Assembly (NCBI GenBank): GCA_041687675.1
Contig: JAWLBM010000021.1
Coordinates: 1 to 64,000, forward strand
Length of the DNA stretch: 64,000 bases
DNA from: JAWLBM01 sp041687675
GTDB taxonomy: Bacteria; Pseudomonadota; Alphaproteobacteria; Rhizobiales; Pleomorphomonadaceae
Direction: 5' to 3'
Below the pieces are notes generated by a model that saw only the letters and a program-made list of their open reading frames with translations, searched no databases and was not told the origin of the DNA. This document shows, piece by piece, positions 52,099-61,124 of this stretch. The position numbers and the translations under genes were made by a program. The first letter of the stretch is position 1, and each line of letters opens with the position of its first letter.

Positions 52099-52287
52099 AT
52101 GAAGGGGAAGCTTTCGAAGAGGACGCCACGGCCCGTGGCCGCCGGGACAGCCGGCAGGGGGGCCACCGTCCGGGCGGCGCCGGTTGCGCCGGCCACCACG
52201 ACCCCGATCCCGCGGCCGCAGGAGGAGGTCCCCGTGACCTCCTGGGCCCGCCGCGAGGCGGAGTGGATCCGCGACAACGGCTGGTGA
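52099..52287 (+). CDS. Small basic Pro/Ala-rich protein
   Basis: ATG at 52099 follows GGGAGGAG. The 62-residue product has a basic disordered N-terminus (KGKLSKRTPRPVAAG), a Pro/Thr linker, and a conserved-looking C-terminal helix SWARREAEWIRDNGW. No family known to me. The upstream operator-like dyad ties it to the adjacent MerR gene and supports its being real. Confidence 0.55.
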   Translation: MKGKLSKRTPRPVAAGTAGRGATVRAAPVAPATTTPIPRPQEEVPVTSWARREAEWIRDNGW

Positions 52288-52357
52288 CCGGGCGCCAGCG
52301 CGCCCGGTGATCGAAGGCCCGCACCCGGCGATGCCGGAACGGGCCCCCAAGGAAAGG

Positions 52358-52400
52358 TTGAATATGCCCTTGTTTCGACATAGGTTGTGTCAAAACAAGG
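52358..52400 (+). promoter_or_regulatory. Promoter and operator of the second MerR gene
   Basis: TTGAAT (52358-52363) and TAGGTT (52381-52386) are spaced by 17 bases. A perfect eight-base dyad, CCTTGTTT (52368-52375) with AAACAAGG (52393-52400), brackets the -10, and inside it TTTCGACA and TGTGTCAAAA repeat the half-site seen at 52023-52045. An operator over the -10 of a regulator gene implies autorepression. Confidence 0.6.
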
Positions 52401-52407
52401 GACCGCC

Positions 52408-52776
52408 ATGAACATCAGGGAACTCACCGCCCTCACCGGCATCGCCGAGCGGCAGGTCCGCTACCTGGTCGCCGAGGGCTTCATGCCGCCGCCGCGGGGC
52501 GGGCGGTCGAACGCCGACTATGGGGACGACCACGTGGCCGCCATCAAGCGGTACACGGCCCTCCACGAGCTCGGCTTTCCACCGGCCGCCATCCGCCTTC
52601 TGCTCGAGGCCCGCGAGGGCGCCCCGTTCCCCGTGGCGCCCGGCCTCACCCTCGTCGTCGACCCCGCGCTGATCGGCTCGGGGGCGGATCCCGGACCCCT
52701 CATCGAGAAGGTCCGGTCGATCCTGGAAGAGCTATGCAAGGAGACGCCACATGTTCGGACGCCCGATCCCCCGTGA
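52408..52776 (+). CDS. MerR family regulator (2)
   Basis: The 122-residue protein has a canonical MerR helix-turn-helix and wing: IRELTALTGIAERQVRYLVA, then PPPRGGRSNADYGDDHVAAI and LHELGFPPAAIRLLLEA. The short C-terminus lacks metal-binding Cys, so the signal is unknown. The gene overlaps the VIT-vWA gene by 26 bases, so both are co-translated. Dyads over its own promoter and over the 52099 promoter are the likely targets. Confidence 0.88.
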   Translation: MNIRELTALTGIAERQVRYLVAEGFMPPPRGGRSNADYGDDHVAAIKRYTALHELGFPPAAIRLLLEAREGAPFPVAPGLTLVVDPALIGSGADPGPLIEKVRSILEELCKETPHVRTPDPP

Positions 52777-54949
52777 GACCAGCCTCGACCCGCTCGCCGC
52801 CTTCATGGACGGCGTCGCGACGCCGGACCGCCGGCCGGTGCCGCTGAAGGCCACCCGCATCGACGTCACGATCGAGGCGGGGCTCGCGGTGGTCACCGCC
52901 ACCCGGGTGTTCGCCAACGCGGAAGACGCGCCGATCGAGGCGACGATGACGCTGCCGATGCCGGTCGAGGCCGCCCTCTTCGGCCTCACCGCCCGGATCG
53001 GCGAGCGGGTGCTGACGGGAAGGGCCGAGCCGAAGGCCGCCGCGCGGGAGGCCTACGAGGACGCGATCGACCGCGGCAAGCCGGCGGTGCTGCACGAGGA
53101 GCTGCTGCCCGGCATCCACATGCTCTCGGTCGCCAACATCGCGCCCGGCGCGGAGGTCGAGGTCGCCATCAGCTTCGCCCTGCCGCTGGCGGCGCTGGGG
53201 GACGAGTGGCGGCTCCGGATCCCGCTCACGGTCGGCGACGTCTACGGCCGCTCGCCGCTGCCCGCCTCCGACGACCTCGCCCATGCCCCGAGCGAGGCGA
53301 CCGCGACGCTGACCGTCGCCTGTCCCGGCCGGGTCGAGCTCCAGGGCGGCAGCCTCGAGGACGGCCGCGCCACCGTCCCGCTCTCCGCCCCCATCGACCT
53401 CGTCGTCCGCGACCTCCCGGCCCGGCTGCTCGCCGGCGAGCTCGGCGGCGCGCCGGTGAGGATTGCGCTCGCCCCGGCCCCGGCCGGCGAGCAGCCGCTG
53501 GACCTTGCCGTCCTCGTCGACGTCTCCGGCTCGATGGAGAGCCCGGTCGGCATGGTCGGCTCGACCATGAGCAAGTACCAGGCCGCCGTGCTCGGCCTCC
53601 TCAAGGCCGCCGAGGCGCTGCGCGGGGACGACCGCGTCGCGCTCTTCGAGTTCAGCAACAGCGCCCGCCTCGTCGGCGTCTCCTGTCGCGAGGGTCACGA
53701 GGCGCCACGGCCGCCGACGCTGCAGACCCTCGTCCTCGAACTCGCCCGCCCGCACGGCGGCACCGAGATCGGTGGCGCGATCGAGACCGCGACGGCGACC
53801 AGCCCGGCGCGCGACCTCCTAATCCTCACCGACGGCAAGAGCCACGCGCTCGACGTCGCCGCCCTTGCCGCCTCGGGCCGCCGCTTCCACGTGGTGCTGA
53901 TCGGAGAGGACAGCCTCGACGCCCACATCGGCCGCCTCGCCGTGGCAAGCGGCGGCCGCCTGCACGTGCCGCTCGGCGACCGGCTCGCCGAGACCATCGC
54001 CGCCGCCATCGGCCAGGTCCGTGGCATGATGCCGGACGAAGCCGACGAGGCCGGCGGGCGGCTTGTCACCCACCGCGGCACGACGCGAGTTGAGGTGAAC
54101 TGGGGCGAGGCGGCGGCCGGGGCCGGCTCCGACGCTGCGGCCGGTATCACCGCTCCGGTCTCCGGCGTCGCCGGCCCGGGCGACCAAGCCGCTGCGCCCG
54201 TGTCCGGCACTGCGGCGCCGATCAATTCCGACGACCGCCTCCCCGCCGCCGTCGCCGCCCTCGCGGCCACGCTCCGCCTGCCGCACCTCGCCCCCGATGA
54301 GGCGGCCCGCCTCTCCGCCGAGGCGGGCCTTACCAACCACCTCACCAGCCTGGTCCTCGTCGACGAAGCCGGCGGGGCCAGCGAGGCGATCCCCGCCCAG
54401 CGCAAGGTGCCGCTCGCAGCCCCGAGGACAACGGTGTTCTATCAGCGGATGCACCTCCCGTCGGCGCCGATGGCGGATATCGGACCGGCTGCTTCCTATG
54501 ACATGCCGGCGGTAAGCCAGCGGCGCCTGCGCACCTTCGACCGCACCATCATGAAGTCTGTGCGCGAGGAGGACCGCAGCGGGTTGGACAGGATGGCCGA
54601 GCGTGCCGCTCGACCGAACCTCCGGGACATCGTCGACGAGATCGACTTCGGCCTCGCGCCCGCCGATCTCGAGGCCGGCCAGCCGACGGGCATCCCCCGG
54701 CACCTGAGGCGCATTCTCCTCGAGGCGACCCGCCTCCCCGAGGTCCGCGCCGTCGCCGACGCCCTCGGGATCGACCCCATGCGGCTCGTGATCGCCCTCC
54801 TCGCCCGCGCCGCCGCGCCCCGCAACCGCACCGCGCCAAGGATCGCCCGCGCGATCCTCGGGGACCCCGCGCCCGAGGTGGTGGCGGAGCTCGCGGCGGA
54901 ACTCGGCCTCGAACCGCCGTCCCGCCTTGCCGGCTGGCTGCGCGGCTGA
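52751..54949 (+). CDS. VIT and vWA domain protein
   Basis: A 732-residue protein. Residues about 25-145 form a VIT (vault inter-alpha-trypsin) domain: RIDVTIEAGLAVVTATRVF, then the typical AREAYEDAIDRGKPAVLHEE. The vWA domain (about 250-430) has an intact MIDAS DVSGSMESP, the Thr in GGTEIGGAI and the Asp in ILTDGKSHA. The C-terminal 230 residues are helical and unassigned. No signal peptide is visible, so it is cytosolic, unlike eukaryotic relatives. It starts within the MerR gene and is likely under its control. Confidence 0.88.
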   Translation: MFGRPIPRETSLDPLAAFMDGVATPDRRPVPLKATRIDVTIEAGLAVVTATRVFANAEDAPIEATMTLPMPVEAALFGLTARIGERVLTGRAEPKAAAREAYEDAIDRGKPAVLHEELLPGIHMLSVANIAPGAEVEVAISFALPLAALGDEWRLRIPLTVGDVYGRSPLPASDDLAHAPSEATATLTVACPGRVELQGGSLEDGRATVPLSAPIDLVVRDLPARLLAGELGGAPVRIALAPAPAGEQPLDLAVLVDVSGSMESPVGMVGSTMSKYQAAVLGLLKAAEALRGDDRVALFEFSNSARLVGVSCREGHEAPRPPTLQTLVLELARPHGGTEIGGAIETATATSPARDLLILTDGKSHALDVAALAASGRRFHVVLIGEDSLDAHIGRLAVASGGRLHVPLGDRLAETIAAAIGQVRGMMPDEADEAGGRLVTHRGTTRVEVNWGEAAAGAGSDAAAGITAPVSGVAGPGDQAAAPVSGTAAPINSDDRLPAAVAALAATLRLPHLAPDEAARLSAEAGLTNHLTSLVLVDEAGGASEAIPAQRKVPLAAPRTTVFYQRMHLPSAPMADIGPAASYDMPAVSQRRLRTFDRTIMKSVREEDRSGLDRMAERAARPNLRDIVDEIDFGLAPADLEAGQPTGIPRHLRRILLEATRLPEVRAVADALGIDPMRLVIALLARAAAPRNRTAPRIARAILGDPAPEVVAELAAELGLEPPSRLAGWLRG

Positions 54950-55108
54950 CGAACCAGGAGGCCACCTCGGCACGCAGCAACGGGCGGCGGCACACCCGCC
55001 GCCCGCGGATCAAGCCGGGTCAGCTTCGCGCCGGCAGCCCCGCTGAGCTCAAGCCAAGCGTCGATTTTTTTCCGTCGCGCCGCAGAACGAATTGCCCTGG
55101 AGGTTATG

Positions 55109-56761
55109 ATGTCCGCACTCGTCCAGCTCTCCCCCGGCCTCGACCGCCTCGCCGGCGTGCACCTCTACCCGCACCAGGCGGACGGGGTGGCGTTCCTCGC
55201 CTCCAGGCGGCGGGCCGTGCTTGGCGACGATATGGGCCTCGGCAAGACGCGGCAGGCGATCGCGGCGATGGAGGCCGCGGCGCCGGAGGGGGCGGTGCTG
55301 GTCGTCTGCCCGGCCTCGCTGAAGCTCAACTGGCGGCGCGAGATCCTGATGGTCGACCCCGGCGCCCGTATCGAGGTGATCGGCGTCGACCGCGAGCCGG
55401 CCGGCGACGCCCGGTGGATCATCGTCAACTACGATCTGCTGGCGAAGCACGCCGCCCGGCTGCAGGGCGTCGCCTGGACGGGCGTCATCCTCGACGAGGC
55501 GCACTTCATCAAGAACGCCTCGAAGCGCACCAGCCACTGCCTGAAGCTCCTCGGCGTACAGGACGAGACGAAGGCGGCGCCGATCGGCCCGGACTACGTC
55601 TTCCTGCTCACCGGCACGCCGATGACCAACCGGCCCCGCGACCTCTTCAACCTGCTGCGCAGCGTCGGCCACCCGGCGGCGCGCTCCTTCCTCTCCTTTG
55701 CCAAGCGCTACTGCGACGCCTACCGCAACGACTGGGGCTGGGTGACCACCGGCGCCTCCAACCTCGACGAGCTCAACCTCCTGATGAAGGAAGTGATGCT
55801 GCGCCGGAGAAAGGACGAGGTGCTGGACCTGCCGCCGAAGATCCGCTCCTGGATCCCGGTCGACATCTCCGGCGAGGCGGCGGCGCTGAACGCGGTCGAG
55901 GGCTTCCTCGACTGGTACATGGGCACGGACCCGGAAAGCCCGAACGACGCCCAGTTCCTCGCCCGGCTCACCAAGGTTCGCGTCGCCCTCCACAAGGCCA
56001 AGCACAAGGCCGTGGCCGAGCGGATCCGCGACGTCACAGAGAGCGGCGAGAAGGTGGTGGTGTTCACCGCCTTCACCGACGGCGTCGTCCGGCACGCGAA
56101 GGCGCTCGGGACCTCCTGCATCACCATCACCGGCTCCGACAGCGCCGAGCAGCGCATGGCCGCGGTCGACCGCTTCCAGACCGATCCCGAAGTCCGCGTC
56201 GCCGTCTGCAACCTGATCGCCGGCGGCGTCGGCATCACATTGACGGCGGGCACTCACGTGATCTTCCAGGACCTCGACTGGGTGCCGGCGAACCACGCCC
56301 AGGCCGAGGACCGCTGCTATCGCCTCGGCCAGACCCGCCCCGTCACGGTGGAGTATTTCCACGCCGCCGGCTCCCTCGACGCCTACATCGCGACCCTCCT
56401 CGCCGCCAAGATCCGCCTGATCGAGGCCGTCGAGGCCGACGAGATCCCCGACGCCTCCATCCTCGCCGACCTCGAGACCGACCTCCGCCGCCTCGCCCCG
56501 GCACTCCGCGAGGAGATCCGCCTTGCGCGGGTCACCGGGGACGCAGGCAAGCGCGTGGAGGCCCTGGCGACTGCCCGACCGGCCGGCAAGACCGGTGACA
56601 CACCGCTCGAGGCGACCGGCCTCTGGGAGTTCCCGAGCGAGCGGGACCCGGCGACCGTCTACCGGGTCACCTACGGCCGCGCCGGACACCTGGAGTGCAC
56701 CTGCCGGGGCTTCGAGTTCCGGGGGAATTGCAAGCACGTGAGGGCGGTGAGGGAGGGGTGA
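55109..56761 (+). CDS. SNF2-family ATPase with C-terminal SWIM zinc finger
   Basis: GGAGG precedes ATGATG; the second ATG at 55109 has better spacing (550 residues). The SF2/SNF2 motifs are present: GDDMGLGKTRQAI (Walker A, about 39-51), ILDEAHFIKN (about 127-136), FLLTGTPMTN, FTAFTDGV and QAEDRCYRLGQTRPV. The C-terminus has a SWIM zinc finger, LECTCRGFEF..NCKHV. It resembles SMARCAL1-like annealing helicases. It lies 160 bases after the VIT-vWA gene, so it may belong to that system; DNA or protein-DNA remodelling is the expected activity. Confidence 0.92.
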   Translation: MSALVQLSPGLDRLAGVHLYPHQADGVAFLASRRRAVLGDDMGLGKTRQAIAAMEAAAPEGAVLVVCPASLKLNWRREILMVDPGARIEVIGVDREPAGDARWIIVNYDLLAKHAARLQGVAWTGVILDEAHFIKNASKRTSHCLKLLGVQDETKAAPIGPDYVFLLTGTPMTNRPRDLFNLLRSVGHPAARSFLSFAKRYCDAYRNDWGWVTTGASNLDELNLLMKEVMLRRRKDEVLDLPPKIRSWIPVDISGEAAALNAVEGFLDWYMGTDPESPNDAQFLARLTKVRVALHKAKHKAVAERIRDVTESGEKVVVFTAFTDGVVRHAKALGTSCITITGSDSAEQRMAAVDRFQTDPEVRVAVCNLIAGGVGITLTAGTHVIFQDLDWVPANHAQAEDRCYRLGQTRPVTVEYFHAAGSLDAYIATLLAAKIRLIEAVEADEIPDASILADLETDLRRLAPALREEIRLARVTGDAGKRVEALATARPAGKTGDTPLEATGLWEFPSERDPATVYRVTYGRAGHLECTCRGFEFRGNCKHVRAVREG

Positions 56762-56892
56762 GAGAGACACGGTGTGTCCACCCTTGTGCGAGCACGCGGA
56801 ATACTGGCAGCCTCGTCGGCCTTTGCCAGCCACACGTGCTGGTGTAACTTGATCATCGGGCGGCAGCCGGCAACCAGATCGAATTGCAGCGA

Positions 56893-58395
56893 GTGAGTAC
56901 GGAATTGAGCGTCAGGGTTCACGAAGTTGTTCCGCAGGCCGGCATGCTCATAGAGAGCATGAGAGACATCGGATACTCTCTCGAAACAGCGATTGCCGAC
57001 ATTATCGACAACTCAATTGCCGCGTCGGCAAGCAGGATCGATATTCTCGTCGACCCAGCACCGGAACGGTCCGCAATCGCCATCCTCGATGATGGGGATG
57101 GTATGACGGAGGACACACTTCTTGCGGCCATGCGGGCAGGAAGTCGGAGTCCTCGGGATGCAAGGTCCCGGTTCGACCTGGGTCGCTTTGGACTTGGAAT
57201 GAAGACGGCATCGTTTTCCCAATGCCGTAGACTTTCCGTCCTCACGCGGAGGGGCGGAGTTGTCAGCGCCGCAGTGTGGGACCTCGACCACGTCGCTTCG
57301 ACCGACAGGTGGGAGGTCCTGATCCCGGGTGATCATGCTGATACCCCGTTCGCCGATCGCTTATCCGGCGATGGAACCCTCATCGTATGGGAGAACCTCG
57401 ACCGAATTCTAGGCGATGTTCCCGAAGCACAACGCCAGCATGTGCTGGCCCAGCGTGTCGACGAGGCGGCAGCACATATCGAGTTGGTCTTTCATCGTTT
57501 CCTGTCAGGCGAGGCTACTGGCACAAAGCTGCCTATCCAGCTCAACGGCCGGCCCCTCCTCCCGCACGATCCATTCGCGACAGGGCACAAAGCCACGCAG
57601 CGTGAACCGCTTGATCCGCAGGCGTTCCGCATCAAGGGTTACGAGGTAACGATCCAGACCTTCACCCTGCCTCACCACACGAAGCTGAAGCCCAAACAGT
57701 ACGATGCGTTGGCAGGGAAAGCGGGCTTCCTCCGCAACCAGGGCTTCTACCTGTACCGGGAAAAGCGGCTGATAATATGGGGCACTTGGTTCGGTCTTGC
57801 GCAGCAGCGACCTATCACGCAGCTAACCCGCGTTCGCATCGATATGCCGAAGGAGTTGGATGCGGAGTGGAAGATCGACGTCAAGAAGGCGTACGCACAA
57901 CTCCCAGCGGCGCTCCGAAGCCATCTTCGCGGGCTGGTCGACCGCATCTGTTCCGGCTCGAAGCGTGTCTACACCCACAAGGGAAAACGGCTGACATCGA
58001 GTGACGAGATCGAGGTCTGGCACCGCATCCAGGACAAGGGCCAGATAAGGTATGGCATCAACCCTGCGCACCCAGTTCTGGCCCAGCTGATGAATGAGCT
58101 GAGCGAGGACGGACGGCAGCGTCTCCGGGCGCTGTTGCGGCTGATGGAGACCAGCCTGCCGATCGACAGTATCTTTGCCGACAAGGGCGGAAATCCTAAC
58201 TCGATCATCTCCGGTGACATGTCTGCCGACGACCTAGTGGTCGTGGCGGCCGACACCTATCGGCATCTCAACAGCGGATCCGAGGACATGTCCCCATCTG
58301 TAATAGCAATGATGCAGATGATGGAACCGTTCAGGCTCAGATGGCCGTCAATCGAGTCGGCCCTGAAATCGCAGTTCATCTGGGATGGTGTGTGA
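56893..58395 (+). CDS. MORC-like GHKL ATPase (paraMORC)
   Basis: The 500-residue protein starts at GTG 56893 (TTG at 56884 is possible). It has a HATPase_c_3 domain: the N-box AIADIIDNSIAA (Asn40), ILDDGDGMTEDTL (G1) and GRFGLGMKTAS (G2), then an S5-like part and a helical C-terminus. Iyer, Abhiman and Aravind (2008) placed such GHKL proteins with SF2 helicases and nucleases in restriction-modification loci. It is the first gene of a four-gene operon and overlaps the Z1 gene start (TGATG). The base composition is lower-GC than the SNF2 gene, suggesting transfer. Confidence 0.85.
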   Translation: MSTELSVRVHEVVPQAGMLIESMRDIGYSLETAIADIIDNSIAASASRIDILVDPAPERSAIAILDDGDGMTEDTLLAAMRAGSRSPRDARSRFDLGRFGLGMKTASFSQCRRLSVLTRRGGVVSAAVWDLDHVASTDRWEVLIPGDHADTPFADRLSGDGTLIVWENLDRILGDVPEAQRQHVLAQRVDEAAAHIELVFHRFLSGEATGTKLPIQLNGRPLLPHDPFATGHKATQREPLDPQAFRIKGYEVTIQTFTLPHHTKLKPKQYDALAGKAGFLRNQGFYLYREKRLIIWGTWFGLAQQRPITQLTRVRIDMPKELDAEWKIDVKKAYAQLPAALRSHLRGLVDRICSGSKRVYTHKGKRLTSSDEIEVWHRIQDKGQIRYGINPAHPVLAQLMNELSEDGRQRLRALLRLMETSLPIDSIFADKGGNPNSIISGDMSADDLVVVAADTYRHLNSGSEDMSPSVIAMMQMMEPFRLRWPSIESALKSQFIWDGV

Positions 58396-61124
58396 TGTCA
58401 CTAAAGCAGCTCGAAGACATGGTATCTGCGTGGCTGTTCCACGAGAAGCTGCCGACACCCGACTCCATACGCTCGCAGATTGCGCAGATCAGAGCTTTGC
58501 CGATGTTCTCTTCCGTCTCCGATGTCGAAGCGGAGACGCTGGCGCGGGAACTGGAGACCAAGCTCGATGTCGGCATGGCTATCGGTTCCCAGCTGACGGC
58601 AGCAGACTTCACACCATGGCTGCCGCAGCGCCGGGCCGAAATCGACCCATACTTCTGGACCCGGTATCGCAAGCTTCTCGTCGGACAGGGATTTCCGAAG
58701 GGGGTTCTCGAAACTCTGGACCAAGTGACCGACAACATCGTCGGGCTTCTCGAAGATCCGCTCAAGGAAGGAGAGTGGGACCGGAGAGGCATGGTGGTAG
58801 GCCATGTTCAGTCGGGGAAGACAGCGAACTACACCGGATTGATCTGCAAGGCTGCCGATGCCGGCTACCGGTTGATCATCGTGATTGCCGGGGTCCACAA
58901 CAATCTGCGGAGCCAGACGCAGGCACGGATCGATGAAGGGTTTATCGGCCGGGATACCGGCAAGGGCCTAGCACTCGATGGGCAGGACAACCGCATCGGC
59001 GTAGGTCTATTCGACTCAACCCGAAAGCCTGCCAGCTTTACGAACACCCTGAGGGATTTCAACAAGCAGCAGGCGAGCACCGTGGGTGTATCGATCGGTG
59101 ATCTCAGGACCCCTGCGATTCTCGTTATCAAGAAGAACAGTAGTACGCTTGCGAACCTTATATCGTGGCTGAAGGACAACAACGCAAAGCGGGGCGGCGG
59201 CAAGATCGGCGATCCCATGCTCCTGATCGATGACGAGGCCGATAGTGCCTCGATCAACACGGCGAAGGGTCCAGGAGAGGTCACAAAGATCAATGGCCAG
59301 ATAAGGAGCCTGCTCGAACTTTTTAGACGTAAATGCTACGTCGGATACACGGCAACCCCATTCGCCAATATCTTCATCGACCCTGCCACCGATGATGAGA
59401 TGTTGGGTGCCGATCTCTTCCCCCGTGACTTCATTGTAAGTCTTGATCCACCTGACAACTACTTCGGTGCGGGGAAGATATTTCTCGAGGACAGCGAGGG
59501 CATCATTCGCCCGATCGCAGATAATGATGACCTACTTCCAGCCACGCACAATATAAACCACAATGTTGTCGGTCTACCCGGAAGTCTAGTGAGGGCTGTC
59601 CGATGCTTCATCGTGGCAAGGGCGATCCGCATTGCGAGAGGGCAGGGGCAGAAGCATTCCTCGATGATGGTCAACTCCTCTCGATTTACGGCGGTCCAGG
59701 CCCAGCTCCGCAACGAGATCCATGGGCTTGTCCGGGCCATTCGAGAGGCAGTCCGCAGCTTCGGTGGCCTCGGCGCTTCGGCCTCCCTCAAGAGTGCCGA
59801 GATCGCAGCCCTGCATGCGGTTTGGGAGGAGGAGTACCGGGAAGCCGCAACATGGCAGGCCGTCCATGCGAACCTCGTTCAGGCGGTCGGTCCCGTCGAT
59901 GTGGTGGAAGTGAACGCTCGGTCGAAGGGTGGCCTCGACTACCGGGGAAACGCCGAGCATGGGCTGCATGTAATTGCGGTAGGTGGCTTCTCGCTGTCGC
60001 GTGGCCTGACCCTGGAGGGACTGACTGTCAGTTACTTCCTGCGTAACTCGCTCATGTACGATACGCTTATGCAGATGGGCCGCTGGTTTGGTTATCGGCC
60101 CGGATATGAGGACCTCTGCCGTGTCTGGATGCCGGAGGACGCCCAAGGCTGGTACGAGCATATCGCGGAAGCCACGGAGGATCTCCGAGCGCAGCTGAAG
60201 GCGATGGAGGCCCTGAACGCTACACCCGCCCAATTCGGTCTCCGCGTGCGCAGCCACCCGGACACATTGATCGTCACGGCCCGCAACAAGATGGGCACCG
60301 GCACAAACGTGGTTGTGCAGATCGGCCTTGGGAACAGCTTCATTGAGACTGCAGTCCTGAGAGCCGATCCCGCAGCGATCAAAGCAAATCGAGAAGCCGC
60401 AAGGCGACTGGCGGAGGCTATGCGCTCTGCCGGCCACGACCCCGCTCAAGCGGACAAGGTCAGCGGTGGAATGCTTTTCCGAGATGTCCCGGTTGCCCCC
60501 GTTACGGACTTTATCCGGTCATTTCGGAACGCGGATGGGGCCCTGCTCACCGCGCCGGAGCCCGTCACGAGGTACATTGAGGACAGGGAGCATGACGAAC
60601 TCGCGAACTGGGACGTGATGTTTGCCAGCCTCGAGCCTGGCCAGGGAAAGACAACCGAGAATGAGGTTCTTGGAACCACGATCCACTGCCAGGACCGCAC
60701 CATCGGAGACCGCTCGAATGACCGTGTCATACGGGTGTCCAACAAGCAGAGAGTGGCATCGCGAGGGATTGAGAAAACCGGCCTCTCTTCGAAGCAGATA
60801 TTCGAGGCGCGGAGCCTGTTCTTGGAGAACGACCCGACAGCCCAGAAGCGGCATGCAGCCGGTGAGAAGGTGAACTTCCCCGATCGCATCTATAGGCATG
60901 TCCGCACCAAGCCATTGTTGATAGTTCACCTTCTTGATCTCAAGCCGCGGAAGGACCCGGCTCCCGAGTGGTTGCCGACGGTGCCAGTAGTCGCATGGAG
61001 CATAAGCTTTCCGGGTACGAACAGGCCCGAGAAGAAGGTTGAGTATGTCGTTGGAGCGGTCTGGCTCAAAGAGAATATGCCGGACGATGGGGACGATGAA
61101 GATATCGGTGGTGACGATGACTGA
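58395..61124 (+). CDS. Z1 domain helicase-like ATPase
   Basis: A 909-residue protein whose ATG overlaps the MORC-like stop. Motifs are SF2-like and match the Z1 family: VVGHVQSGKTANYTGL (Walker A, about 134-149), LIDDEADSASI (about 277-287), YVGYTATPFANIF (about 314-326) and LMQMGRWFGYRPGYEDL (motif VI, about 557-573). The C-terminal 250 residues are uncharacterised. Z1 proteins are predicted ATP-driven translocases linked to endonucleases in MORC-type restriction loci. It overlaps the DUF4420 gene by eight bases. Confidence 0.88.
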   Translation: MSLKQLEDMVSAWLFHEKLPTPDSIRSQIAQIRALPMFSSVSDVEAETLARELETKLDVGMAIGSQLTAADFTPWLPQRRAEIDPYFWTRYRKLLVGQGFPKGVLETLDQVTDNIVGLLEDPLKEGEWDRRGMVVGHVQSGKTANYTGLICKAADAGYRLIIVIAGVHNNLRSQTQARIDEGFIGRDTGKGLALDGQDNRIGVGLFDSTRKPASFTNTLRDFNKQQASTVGVSIGDLRTPAILVIKKNSSTLANLISWLKDNNAKRGGGKIGDPMLLIDDEADSASINTAKGPGEVTKINGQIRSLLELFRRKCYVGYTATPFANIFIDPATDDEMLGADLFPRDFIVSLDPPDNYFGAGKIFLEDSEGIIRPIADNDDLLPATHNINHNVVGLPGSLVRAVRCFIVARAIRIARGQGQKHSSMMVNSSRFTAVQAQLRNEIHGLVRAIREAVRSFGGLGASASLKSAEIAALHAVWEEEYREAATWQAVHANLVQAVGPVDVVEVNARSKGGLDYRGNAEHGLHVIAVGGFSLSRGLTLEGLTVSYFLRNSLMYDTLMQMGRWFGYRPGYEDLCRVWMPEDAQGWYEHIAEATEDLRAQLKAMEALNATPAQFGLRVRSHPDTLIVTARNKMGTGTNVVVQIGLGNSFIETAVLRADPAAIKANREAARRLAEAMRSAGHDPAQADKVSGGMLFRDVPVAPVTDFIRSFRNADGALLTAPEPVTRYIEDREHDELANWDVMFASLEPGQGKTTENEVLGTTIHCQDRTIGDRSNDRVIRVSNKQRVASRGIEKTGLSSKQIFEARSLFLENDPTAQKRHAAGEKVNFPDRIYRHVRTKPLLIVHLLDLKPRKDPAPEWLPTVPVVAWSISFPGTNRPEKKVEYVVGAVWLKENMPDDGDDEDIGGDDD

